This document shows, one piece after another, positions 56,465 to 64,000 of a stretch of 64,000 bases of DNA (position 1 is the stretch's first letter; each line of letters begins with the position of its first letter). The notes under the pieces were generated by a model, which searched no databases, was not told the DNA's origin, and saw nothing but the letters and a program-made list of their open reading frames with translations. This DNA is from Sva-07 sp963829585 (lineage in GTDB: Bacteria; Actinomycetota; Acidimicrobiia; Acidimicrobiales; Ilumatobacteraceae): the NCBI GenBank assembly GCA_963829585.1, contig CAWHJD010000027.1:62001-126000 (forward strand). Direction: 5' to 3'. The translations under genes were made by a program, and so were the position numbers.

Positions 56465-57042
56465 TCGGATCGCTGCGCGGTTCGGTGCTCGAACGCAACC
56501 TCGACGGCACGGTGCTGCTCGAAGTGGGTGGGGTCGGGTACCTCGTGGCGGTGTCGACGCGCGTCCTGGCCGAGTTGGAGCCGGGAACGCCCGTGTTCCT
56601 GTACGTGCACCACCACATCCGCGAAGACGCCCAGACGCTGTTCGGGTTCACGTCACGTGACGACCGCCAGACGTTCCAGGTCCTGATCAAGACGAACGGC
56701 ATCGGGCCGGCACTGGCCATGGCGGTCATCGCCACACATCCCCCCGCAGCGCTGTTCGACGTGGTCGCCAACAACGACGTGGCGGCGCTCACGCTGGTGC
56801 CCGGCATCGGTAAGAAGACTGCCGAGCGGCTCATCATCGAGCTGCGTGATCGGTTGTCGGTGCCGATGCTCGACGGCACCGGTGGCTCTGCGTCGGCGGT
56901 GGCCGACGTGCGTGATGCCCTCGCCGGGTTGGGCTACGGCACCGACGAGATACGCGACGTACTGCGTGAACTCCCGTCCGATTCCGACTCCGCGACCCTG
57001 CTGCGCGATGCGCTGAAGACTCTGGGGGCCCGCCGTGCGTGA
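56461..57042 (+). CDS. ruvA: Holliday junction DNA helicase subunit RuvA
   Basis: 193 aa. An OB-fold domain begins at MIGSLRGSVLERN with GGVGYLV. Helix-hairpin-helix motifs (KTNGIGPALAMAVI and LVPGIGKKTAERLIIEL) follow, then the flexible linker and domain III that binds RuvB. The ATG overlaps the ruvC stop, and the 3' end overlaps ruvB by 8 bp. Confidence 0.95.
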   Translation: MIGSLRGSVLERNLDGTVLLEVGGVGYLVAVSTRVLAELEPGTPVFLYVHHHIREDAQTLFGFTSRDDRQTFQVLIKTNGIGPALAMAVIATHPPAALFDVVANNDVAALTLVPGIGKKTAERLIIELRDRLSVPMLDGTGGSASAVADVRDALAGLGYGTDEIRDVLRELPSDSDSATLLRDALKTLGARRA

Positions 57043-58081
57043 TGAGTTCCTCGATCCCGGCATCGGTGGGGCCGACGACGACGTGGTGGCCTCCGAGATC
57101 GAACTCGAGGCCGGACTGCGGCCGCGGGCGCTCGACGAGTTCATCGGCCAACGAGAGCTGAAGGAGCACCTGCGTATCGTCCTCGAGGCGGCCCGTCGGC
57201 GCGAGCAGCCGGTCGACCACCTCCTGTTCGCCGGGCCCCCCGGGCTCGGCAAGACGACGCTGGCGGGCATCGTCGCCACCGAGATGGGTGTGCACCTCCA
57301 CGTCACGTCGGGGCCAGCACTCGAACGAGCAGGCGATCTCGCGGCGATCCTGACGAAGCTCGAAGACGGCGATGTGTTGTTCATCGACGAGATCCATCGG
57401 CTGTCACGGGCCGTCGAGGAGATCCTCTACCCGGCGATGGAGGACTTCCAGCTCGACATCGTGGTCGGCAAGGGACCGGCGGCGTCGAGCATCCGGCTCA
57501 CGATGCCGCCGTTCACGCTCGTCGGCGCCACCACGAGAACCGGAATGATCACCGGACCGTTGCGCGACCGTTTCGGACTGGTCGCCCGTCTCGACTACTA
57601 CGACGCCGAAGAGCTGCAGGCGATCGTCGAGCGGGCGGCACGGATCCTCGATGTGACCATCGACCGTGACGGCGCATGGGAGATCGCGCGCCGGTCGCGC
57701 GGGACGCCGCGTATCGCCAACCGACTGCTGCGGCGGGTCCGTGACTTCGCCGAGGTACGTGCGGACGGCACGATCGACGCCGACGTCGCTCGTGAAGGAC
57801 TCGCGCTGTTCGGTGTCGACGATCGAGGTCTCGACAAGGTCGACCGGGCGATTCTCACGGCGTTGTGCACCACGTTCAACGGCGGCCCCGTCGGGTTGTC
57901 CACCGTGGCGATCAGTGTGGGCGAGCAACCCGAGACGGTCGAGGACGTGTACGAGCCCTTCCTGATCACCCAGGGCATGATCGCCCGCACACCTCGCGGG
58001 CGAGTGGTGCTCGACGTCGCCTACGAGCACCTCGGCCTCACGCCACCGCGGCGATCCTCCAACGCCAGCCTCTTCGACTGA
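57035..58081 (+). CDS. ruvB: Holliday junction helicase motor RuvB
   Basis: AAA+ ATPase of 348 aa. Walker A GPPGLGKTTLA, Walker B VLFIDEIHRLSR, sensor GATTRTGMI, the Arg finger in PLRDRFG, and the C-terminal winged helix (PRGRVVLDVAYEHLG) are all present. The start is GTG 57035. A strong palindrome follows the stop within 4 bp. Confidence 0.96.
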   Translation: MRDEFLDPGIGGADDDVVASEIELEAGLRPRALDEFIGQRELKEHLRIVLEAARRREQPVDHLLFAGPPGLGKTTLAGIVATEMGVHLHVTSGPALERAGDLAAILTKLEDGDVLFIDEIHRLSRAVEEILYPAMEDFQLDIVVGKGPAASSIRLTMPPFTLVGATTRTGMITGPLRDRFGLVARLDYYDAEELQAIVERAARILDVTIDRDGAWEIARRSRGTPRIANRLLRRVRDFAEVRADGTIDADVAREGLALFGVDDRGLDKVDRAILTALCTTFNGGPVGLSTVAISVGEQPETVEDVYEPFLITQGMIARTPRGRVVLDVAYEHLGLTPPRRSSNASLFD

Positions 58082-58084
58082 CCT

Positions 58085-58113
58085 GAAACGCCGGGGTCTG
58101 ACCCCGGCGTTTC
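58085..58113 (+). terminator. Perfect palindrome downstream of ruvB, likely terminator or REP-like element
   Basis: Arms GAAACGCCGGGGT and ACCCCGGCGTTTC form a 13-bp perfect stem with loop CTG. It begins 4 bp after the ruvB stop and ends before the queA -10 box. There is no T tract. A degraded copy is inside the HIT gene. Confidence 0.7.
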
Positions 58114-58129
58114 GGGTTGGGGCGGTCAT

Positions 58130-58135
58130 TAGCCT
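58130..58135 (+). promoter_or_regulatory. -10 box for leaderless queA
   Basis: TAGCCT ends 7 nt before GTG 58143 and only 1 nt before the alternative GTG 58137, so it favours 58143 as the start. Confidence 0.5.
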
Positions 58136-58142
58136 CGTGCTG

Positions 58143-59153
58143 GTGCTGATCGACGACTTCGACTACGAGCTCCCCGACGAGCGGATCGCTCAGACGCCGA
58201 TCGAACCCCGTGATGCGGCACGGTTGCTCGTGGACCGCGGAAGTGCGGCACCGGAGCATCGCCACGTCCACGACCTCCCCGAGCTGCTCCGCGACGGCGA
58301 CCTGCTCGTGCTCAACGAGACCCGCGTGATTCCTGCCCGGTTGCGGCTGCACCGATCCACGGGGGGAGCGGCCGAGGTGCTGCTGCTCGAACCGTGGGAC
58401 GCCGACCGTCGGACATGGGACGCGCTCGTGCGGCCCGGCGGGAAGCTGCGTGTCGGCGAGTTGCTCTACCGAGGGGATGCGCCGTTGGTGCGCGTCGGCG
58501 AGCGGACGCCCGCCGGTGACACGTTCTGGGTCGAACTCGTCGGCGACGACGATCCCGTCGAGCTGCTCGACCGCTACGGCGAGATGCCGCTGCCGCCGTA
58601 CATCGGCGAGCGCCTCACCGACCCCGATCGCTATCAGACGGTGTTCGCTCGTGAGCCCGGGTCGGCGGCCGCCCCGACCGCAGGGCTGCACTTCACCCCG
58701 GGCTTGTTCGACCGGCTCGCGGCCGCCGGCGTCCGCACGGCCACGGTGGAGCTGGCGGTGGGTCTCGACACGTTCCAGCCGATCAGCACCGACGATCCGC
58801 TCGAACATCCGATGCACACCGAGCGCTACCGGGTGCCACCCGAGACGATGGTGGCGTGCCGCGAAGCCGGACGGGTCGTGGCCGTGGGGACGACCGCTGT
58901 CAGGGCGCTCGAGTCCGCAGCCGCGTCCGGCGAACTGTCGGGCCGAACCGATCTCTTCATCCATCGTGGGTTCGACTGGCAGGTGGTCGACATGATGATG
59001 ACGAACTTCCATCTCCCGAAGACCACGCTCTTGATGATGGTCGACGCCTTCGTCGGCCCGCGATGGCGAACGCTGTACGACACCGCGTTGGCCGACGACT
59101 ACCGGTTCTTGTCGTTCGGCGACGCCATGCTCCTCGACCGCCACGCCCGCTGA
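58143..59153 (+). CDS. queA: S-adenosylmethionine:tRNA ribosyltransferase-isomerase QueA
   Basis: Makes epoxyqueuosine in tRNA from the preQ1 base; 336 aa. FDYELPDERIAQTP, RDAARLLV, LLVLNETRVIPARL, MPLPPYI, TAGLHFTP and NFHLPKTTLLMMVDAF are the family blocks. It forms a pair with tgt, 48 bp downstream, so this organism probably makes queuosine-type tRNA; the preQ1 synthesis genes are not in the window. Confidence 0.95.
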   Translation: MLIDDFDYELPDERIAQTPIEPRDAARLLVDRGSAAPEHRHVHDLPELLRDGDLLVLNETRVIPARLRLHRSTGGAAEVLLLEPWDADRRTWDALVRPGGKLRVGELLYRGDAPLVRVGERTPAGDTFWVELVGDDDPVELLDRYGEMPLPPYIGERLTDPDRYQTVFAREPGSAAAPTAGLHFTPGLFDRLAAAGVRTATVELAVGLDTFQPISTDDPLEHPMHTERYRVPPETMVACREAGRVVAVGTTAVRALESAAASGELSGRTDLFIHRGFDWQVVDMMMTNFHLPKTTLLMMVDAFVGPRWRTLYDTALADDYRFLSFGDAMLLDRHAR

Positions 59154-59188
59154 CCAGCCGGCCGGGTCGGGGTGAGGCCGGGGAGCGA

Positions 59189-59194
59189 TACCGT
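59189..59194 (+). promoter_or_regulatory. -10 box for leaderless tgt
   Basis: TACCGT ends 7 nt before the tgt ATG at 59202. It argues against an upstream GTG start at 59172. Confidence 0.5.
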
Positions 59195-59201
59195 CGCTCG
59201 G

Positions 59202-60299
59202 ATGCATCCGGTCGAGTTCCAGGTCGAGGCCACCGACGGGGCAGCACGCGCGGGCACGGCGGTCACGGCCCGTGGCAGCTACACCACGCCACTGTTCATG
59301 CCGGTCGGTACCCGCGGCGCCATCAAGTACCTCAGCGCGGCGGACTACGACCGCATCGGCGCGCAGATCGTGTTGGGCAACACGTATCACCTGATGTTGC
59401 GGCCCGGCGCCGAACTGGTCGAACGTTTCGGGGGATTGGGCCGGTTCGCCGGTTGGGACGGACTCACGCTGACCGACTCCGGCGGCTTCCAGGTGTTCTC
59501 GCTCGACCCGAAGGTCGACGACGATGGTGTCACGTTCAAGAGCACCTACGACGGCTCGTCGCACCGGTTCACCCCCGAGATCGCCGTCGACGTGCAGCAG
59601 CGCCTCGGTGCCGACATCCAGATGGTGCTCGACGTCTGTCCACCCTTGCCGAGCCCGCCCGACGTGATCAGGCTGGCTGTCGAACGCACCACCGCCTGGG
59701 CGGCACGCGCCAAGGCGGCGCACACGAGAGCCGACCAGGCACTCTTCGGCATCGTCCAGGGTGGCATCAGCGACACCATGCGGCGAGAGAGTGCACAGCA
59801 GGTCGTCGAGATCGGGTTCGACGGCTACGGCATCGGCGGGCTCTCGGTGGGGGAGACACGCGCGGAGATGCTTCCGGCGCTCGCTGCTGCACTCGAACAC
59901 CTCCCGACGGATCGCCCGCGGTACCTGATGGGTGTCGGTGACCCGGCGTCACTCGTCGAGGCCGTGGCGCTCGGCGTCGACCAGTTCGACTGCGTGATGC
60001 AGACCCGGCTCGGTCGTCACGGCACGGCGCTCACCTCGACCGGACGGTTCCAGGCCAAAGCGGCCCGCAACGCCGAACTGGACGAACCGCTCGATCACGA
60101 CTGCCCCTGCGAGGTGTGCGCCCGTCACAGCCGCGGCTACATCCGGCATCTGCTGCAGGTGGGTGAGCCGACTGCATCGCGCCTGCTCTCCATCCACAAC
60201 GTGGCCTGGACCATCGACCTGATGGCTCGGATGCGTACGTCGATCGCCGCCGGCACCTTCGACCAGCTGCGACGTTCCGTCCTGGATGTGTGGAGTTGA
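59202..60299 (+). CDS. tgt: tRNA-guanine transglycosylase Tgt
   Basis: Exchanges guanine-34 for preQ1 in GUN-anticodon tRNAs. The 365-aa TIM barrel has LTDSGGFQVFSL (catalytic Asp), GIVQGG, GGLSVGE and the second catalytic Asp in VDQFDCVMQTRLGRHG. The zinc site is CPCEVC, with a later His in SIHNVAW. It precedes yajC-secD-secF, the classical order. Confidence 0.96.
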   Translation: MHPVEFQVEATDGAARAGTAVTARGSYTTPLFMPVGTRGAIKYLSAADYDRIGAQIVLGNTYHLMLRPGAELVERFGGLGRFAGWDGLTLTDSGGFQVFSLDPKVDDDGVTFKSTYDGSSHRFTPEIAVDVQQRLGADIQMVLDVCPPLPSPPDVIRLAVERTTAWAARAKAAHTRADQALFGIVQGGISDTMRRESAQQVVEIGFDGYGIGGLSVGETRAEMLPALAAALEHLPTDRPRYLMGVGDPASLVEAVALGVDQFDCVMQTRLGRHGTALTSTGRFQAKAARNAELDEPLDHDCPCEVCARHSRGYIRHLLQVGEPTASRLLSIHNVAWTIDLMARMRTSIAAGTFDQLRRSVLDVWS

Positions 60300-60340
60300 C
60301 GGGTGCGCCGACGGAATGGCAGCTAGGCTCGCCCGCCGAC

Positions 60341-60728
60341 ATGACTGCGCAACTCTCCACGATCATCGCCCAGGAATCAGGATGGAGGCGGTAGCGGCGC
60401 CCTCATCCAGCTCGGCATCCTCCTGCTGATCCCGTTCGCGATGTATTTCTTCATGATCCGGCCGCAGCGGCGCCGGGTCCGGGAGCAACAGGATCTCCAG
60501 CGTTCGATCCAGGTGGGCGACGAGGTCATCACCACCTCGGGCATCTTCGGCACCATCACGGGCGAGGACGGCGACACCCGGTTCTGGCTCGAGGTCGACG
60601 ACGACGTGCAGATCCGCATCGCCAGGGCTGCGATCCAGGGCAAGGCCTCTCCGGACGGCCAGCCTGCAGCGGCCGACGTCACCGATGCCGGTGAACTCGA
60701 GTCGGCCAACAACGCCGACGACGACTGA
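60341..60728 (+). CDS. yajC: Preprotein translocase subunit YajC, frameshifted
   Basis: Single-span membrane partner of SecDF. The N-terminus MTAQLSTIIAQESG reads in one frame and GGGSGALIQLGILLLIPFAM, then YFFMIRPQRRR, in the next. One extra base near 60383 (GGATGGAGG) explains the break. Corrected length is about 128 aa with GDEVITTSGIFGTI. The C-terminal 30 residues are acidic. TAGGCT at 60324-60329 lies 11 nt before the ATG. Confidence 0.85.
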
Positions 60729-60738
60729 TCGACCCGTC

Positions 60739-62326
60739 ATGCGCCGTCGCCTCTGGACATCGCTCATCGGTGTCGTTCTGATCGTTTTCGGCACGTTGGC
60801 CTACAACATCGCCACCGACAACACGCCGATCCTCGGCCTCGACCTGCAGGGCGGCGTGTCCGTCATCCTGGCGCCGGTCGAACCGGCGACGCAGGAGGAT
60901 CTGCTCGTCATCCGTGACCTCATCCGCGACGAACTCGAGCGGCGTGGCATCGCCGAGCCCGACGTTCGGGTCCAGGGACAGACGATCGTCGTCGACCTCC
61001 CCGGCGTCAGGGATCAGGCAGGACGCCCTCGACGCCGTCGACGTGTCGGGCGTGGTCGAACTCCGCCCGGTCGTCAACTTCGCCGACTGTCCCGCACCCG
61101 AGACGCAAGCGCCGGCGCCTGCCGTCGGCGACACCGCCACGACGGTGCCCGCAACCGGCACGACCCCGACGGTCACCACTCCCGACGCCGGCACCACCGA
61201 ACCCCAGGGTCTCCGTCGGCCTCAGGCTCCGCAACCCACCGTGCCGGACAGCACCGTTGCCGACACCACGGTTCCGGACACGACGGTCCCCGCAGGGGTC
61301 GGTGCCGACGAGCGACCAGCCGGTCCTCGAGCACACCCGTCGCCACTCCGACCGCCGTCGGCGCCGAGCTGCTGCCGACACGTGACGGATCGGTCGTCTG
61401 CGTGGGCGCGCCACAGGGCACCGGCGAGGTGTTCGAGAAGGGCAGCGCCCAGCTCACCGGCGACCAGGGCTGGGGCGTCGCCGTCAATCTGCGCGGCGAT
61501 GGCCAGGCCACCTGGAACAGCCTCGCAACCCAGTGCTACAACGCCCAGCCGACGTGCCCGTCGACCCAAGCCGGAGCTCCGCGGTCAGATCGCCATCGTC
61601 CTCGACGACGTCGTGCAGTCGTCGCCGCAGGTCAATCAGCCGAACTTCACCGACTCCGTCGCCATCACCGGCGACTTCTCCCGCGCCGAGGCCGAAGACC
61701 TCGTGAACGTGCTCAACCGTGGTGCGTTCCCCGTGGCCATCGAGGCCCAGGAAGCACGCACCGTCTCCGCATCGGCGGGAACCGACGCCATGCGCGCCGG
61801 GATCATCGCCGGCCTCATCGGCCTCGCGCTGGTGTTGATCCTGATGATCGCCTACTACCGCTGGCTCGCTCTGGTCATCGTGGCCGGCATGTTCGTGTGG
61901 GCCGGCATGGTGTGGGCGATGTCGGCCTTCGTGTCCGGATGGACCAACTACTCGCTCAGCCTCGCGGGCGTGACGGGCATCATCGTCGCCGTCGGCGTGA
62001 CGGTCGACAGTTACGTGGTCTTCTACGAGCGGATCAAGGACGAACTCCGCAGCGGGCGAACGATCAAGAACGCGGCACCACGCAGTTTCAACATGACGTG
62101 GCGCACCATCTGGTCCGCAGACGTCGTGTCACTGATCGGTGCGTTCATCCTGTTCTGGTTGAGCGTCGGGTCGGTCCGGGGCTTCGCCCTGTACCTGGGC
62201 CTCACCACCATCTGCGACCTGCTGGTCTGCTACTTCTTCACCCGTCCGGCGATCCTCCTGCTGGCACAGACCAAGCTCATGGCCAAGCAGGACCATCTCC
62301 TCGGCATGAAGGTTGCGACGACATGA
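60739..62326 (+). CDS. secD: Protein translocase subunit SecD, three frameshifts
   Basis: RND-type component that helps pull secreted proteins across the membrane. The first helix (LWTSLIGVVLIVFGTLAYNI) is followed by LGLDLQGGVSVIL, the periplasmic domain, and five C-terminal helices with AGIIAGLIGLALVLILMI and DSYVVFYERIKDELR. A Thr/Pro/Ala-rich insert of about 90 residues with TVPDTTVP-type repeats splits the first periplasmic domain. The frame shifts near 61015-61018 (extra base), 61310-61330 (missing base) and 61564-61567 (extra C). Corrected length is about 528 aa. It overlaps secF by 4 bp (ATGA). Confidence 0.86.
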
Positions 62327-63507
62327 CGCTCGACACCTCGATCTCGTCGACCGGCATCGGACGGCTGTTCCGCGGTCAGACCGCGATCGACTTCTACGGG
62401 CGGCGGCGTGTCGGCCTCGGCATCGCGGTGGTCGTGGTGGTCGTGACGGTCATCTCGCTGTTCGCCCAAGGGCTGAACCTCGGCCTCGACTTCGAGGGCG
62501 GCGACGCCTGGGACATCCCCGCCAGTGACACCTTCGGCGTCGACGAAGCCGCCACCGTGCTGTCCGACAACGGCATCGACACCAACGGCGCCCGTATCCA
62601 GTTGCGTACGTCGGAGACCTCCGACGTCGTGACCGTCCAGGTCGAGGAACTGTTGCGTGAGCAGGCCGCCGTGGTGACTGCCGACTTCGCCGACGCGGCG
62701 GGTGTGGACCCTGCCGACGTGAGCTTCTCGTTCACCAGCTCCACCTGGGGCCGTGAAATCACCGAGAAGGCCATCCGGGCACTCGTGGTGTTCCTCGTGA
62801 TCGTGGCGCTGTTCATCTCGGTGCGGTTCGAGTGGCGCATGGCGCTGTCGGGCATCGCCGCGATGGTGTACGACGTCATCTTCGCCGTGGGCTTCTATTC
62901 GCTGTTCCAGTTCCCGGTTGCGCCCGCCACCGTCATCGCGTTCCTCACCATCCTCGGGTACTCGTTGTACGACACCATCGTCGTTTTCGACCGGGTCAAC
63001 GAGAACCAGGGCCGCTACGCCGCCGTGCGGATGCCGTACGAGGACATCGTCAACATCTCCATGAACCAGGTGATGATGCGATCGCTGCTGACGAGCCTGT
63101 CGTCGATCCTGCCCGTCATCTCGCTCCTCCTCATCGGCTCCGGTCTGCTCGGCGTCGTCTCACTCGAGGAGTTCGCGCTCGCACTGCTCGTCGGGATGGT
63201 CTCGGGCGTGCTGTCGTCGATCTTCATCGCGACACCCCTCTTGGCCTGGTTGAAGCGTGACACCGGCCGCAAGACACACCGTCCCCGGTTGCTCGGCGAC
63301 CAACTGCGCGCCGCAGTGATGGGTGCCGGGGTGACCGGCAGAGCCGGCGAGTCGCGTATTGCAGCGGTTCAACCGCCCCGCACCGGCGACGGCGACGGGA
63401 CCGCCGATACCGATGCCGAGCCGGTACTGGCGGGTTCAGCGGTCGCCCAACCCGCCGATCGCCTGCTGACGCATCCGCCCCGGCCCCGCAAGAAGAAGCG
63501 GCGCTGA
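62323..63507 (+). CDS. secF: Protein translocase subunit SecF
   Basis: Partner of SecD, 394 aa. The first helix is followed by LNLGLDFEGGDAWDI, the P4 domain, and five helices with VRFEWRMALSGIAAMVYDV, LGYSLYDTIVVFDRVNEN and MRSLLTSLSSILPVISLLL. A basic, low-complexity cytoplasmic tail of about 80 residues ends PRPRKKKRR. The ATG overlaps the secD stop, and the gene itself is intact. Confidence 0.94.
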   Translation: MTLDTSISSTGIGRLFRGQTAIDFYGRRRVGLGIAVVVVVVTVISLFAQGLNLGLDFEGGDAWDIPASDTFGVDEAATVLSDNGIDTNGARIQLRTSETSDVVTVQVEELLREQAAVVTADFADAAGVDPADVSFSFTSSTWGREITEKAIRALVVFLVIVALFISVRFEWRMALSGIAAMVYDVIFAVGFYSLFQFPVAPATVIAFLTILGYSLYDTIVVFDRVNENQGRYAAVRMPYEDIVNISMNQVMMRSLLTSLSSILPVISLLLIGSGLLGVVSLEEFALALLVGMVSGVLSSIFIATPLLAWLKRDTGRKTHRPRLLGDQLRAAVMGAGVTGRAGESRIAAVQPPRTGDGDGTADTDAEPVLAGSAVAQPADRLLTHPPRPRKKKRR

Positions 63508-63537
63508 CCCATCGGCGGCGCACCCTTGTGCCGGCGG

Positions 63538-63543
63538 TATCCT
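63538..63543 (+). promoter_or_regulatory. -10 box for leaderless apt
   Basis: TATCCT ends 6 nt before the apt ATG at 63550. Confidence 0.5.
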
Positions 63544-63549
63544 CCGAAC

Positions 63550-64000
63550 ATGGCAGCCGATCACGGGTCTCTCCGGAGCTTCGTCCGCGACATCAAGGAC
63601 TACCCGACCGAGGGCGTGACGTTTCGTGACATCACACCGTTGCTCGGCGACAGCGCCATGTTCGCCCAGGCAGTCGACGGCCTCGTGGACGAGTTCCCGA
63701 ACCTCTCGATCGACCGGGTCGTCGGCGTCGAAGCCCGCGGCTTCATCTTCGCCTCGGCGGTCGCCTACCGCATGGGGGCCGGGCTCGTTCCGGTCCGCAA
63801 GGCCGGCAAGCTGCCCTGGGCCGTCGTGCGAGAGGAATACGAGCTGGAATACGGCTCCGACAAGCTCGAGATCCACCGTGACGCGATCCACCCGGGTGAA
63901 TCGATCCTGATCATCGACGACGTACTGGCCACCGGGGGCACGGCCGCAGCAACCGCGCGGCTGGTCGAAACGCTCGGTGGAGTGATCGCCGGGCTGGGAT
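63550..64000 (+). CDS. apt: Adenine phosphoribosyltransferase, truncated by the window end
   Basis: Purine-salvage enzyme that makes AMP from adenine and PRPP. The visible 150 residues have IKDYPTEGVTFRDITPLLGD, VVGVEARGFIFASAVAYR, KAGKLPW and the PRPP loop ILIIDDVLATGGTA. Only the last 20-30 residues should be missing. The yajC-secDF-apt order is typical of Actinobacteria, in which rel usually follows. Confidence 0.94.
   Translation, partial: MAADHGSLRSFVRDIKDYPTEGVTFRDITPLLGDSAMFAQAVDGLVDEFPNLSIDRVVGVEARGFIFASAVAYRMGAGLVPVRKAGKLPWAVVREEYELEYGSDKLEIHRDAIHPGESILIIDDVLATGGTAAATARLVETLGGVIAGLG

Overview
The window is high-GC actinobacterial chromosome. The markers are a division and cell-wall cluster with sepF and wag31-type divIVA but no ftsA, a mycothiol ligase (mshC), an F420-dependent NADP reductase, a proteasome activator (Bpa), phosphatidylinositol-mannoside genes and an InhA-like enoyl reductase. 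I would guess Acidimicrobiia (Ilumatobacter-like), but that placement is inference. Genes are packed tightly: start/stop overlaps are common and no gene-free gap exceeds 300 bases. No tRNA, rRNA, CRISPR array or insertion sequence was seen.

Layout. 1-16013: ftsI-murE-mraY-murD-ftsW-murG-murC-murB-ftsQ-ftsZ-pgeF-yggS-sepF-divIVA, with murF missing from its usual place. 16064-21585: ileS, a DksA-like protein, lspA and rluD, followed by an 89-bp tandem repeat. 21779-30968: an Rrf2 regulator, a phosphodiesterase-like enzyme, bpa, dnaE, an unknown gene, a nitroreductase and a YyaL-type protein. 31093-39074: a five-gene operon described below. 39106-42604: fabI, fno, mshC, plsC. 42669-50489: thrS, HIT, a membrane protein, pgsA, an acyltransferase, a GGDEF protein and pimA. 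50518-58081: lemA, htpX, a DUF3048 lipoprotein, pdxS, pdxT, yebC, bcp, ruvCAB. 58143-64000: queA, tgt, yajC, secD, secF and a partial apt.

Most unusual locus. At 31093-39074 a tightly coupled operon encodes a small protein, a zinc-ribbon/adenylate-cyclase/AAA/TPR protein, an encapsulin-type (HK97/Linocin_M18-like) shell protein, a DUF3237 protein, and a fusion of an FAD-dependent desaturase-type oxidoreductase with a polyprenyl diphosphate synthase. The last three genes overlap by 4 bp each. My reading is a candidate nanocompartment for isoprenoid chemistry, possibly linked to cyclic-nucleotide signalling. I do not recognise this combination.

Two general points. Many genes carry a TANNNT -10 box 6-9 nt before the start codon, which points to leaderless mRNAs and helps choose starts. 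Six conserved genes (ftsI, divIVA, the DksA-like gene, the DUF3048 gene, yajC, secD) carry eleven single-base frame changes in total. They most likely reflect sequence errors, and correcting them restores full-length proteins.
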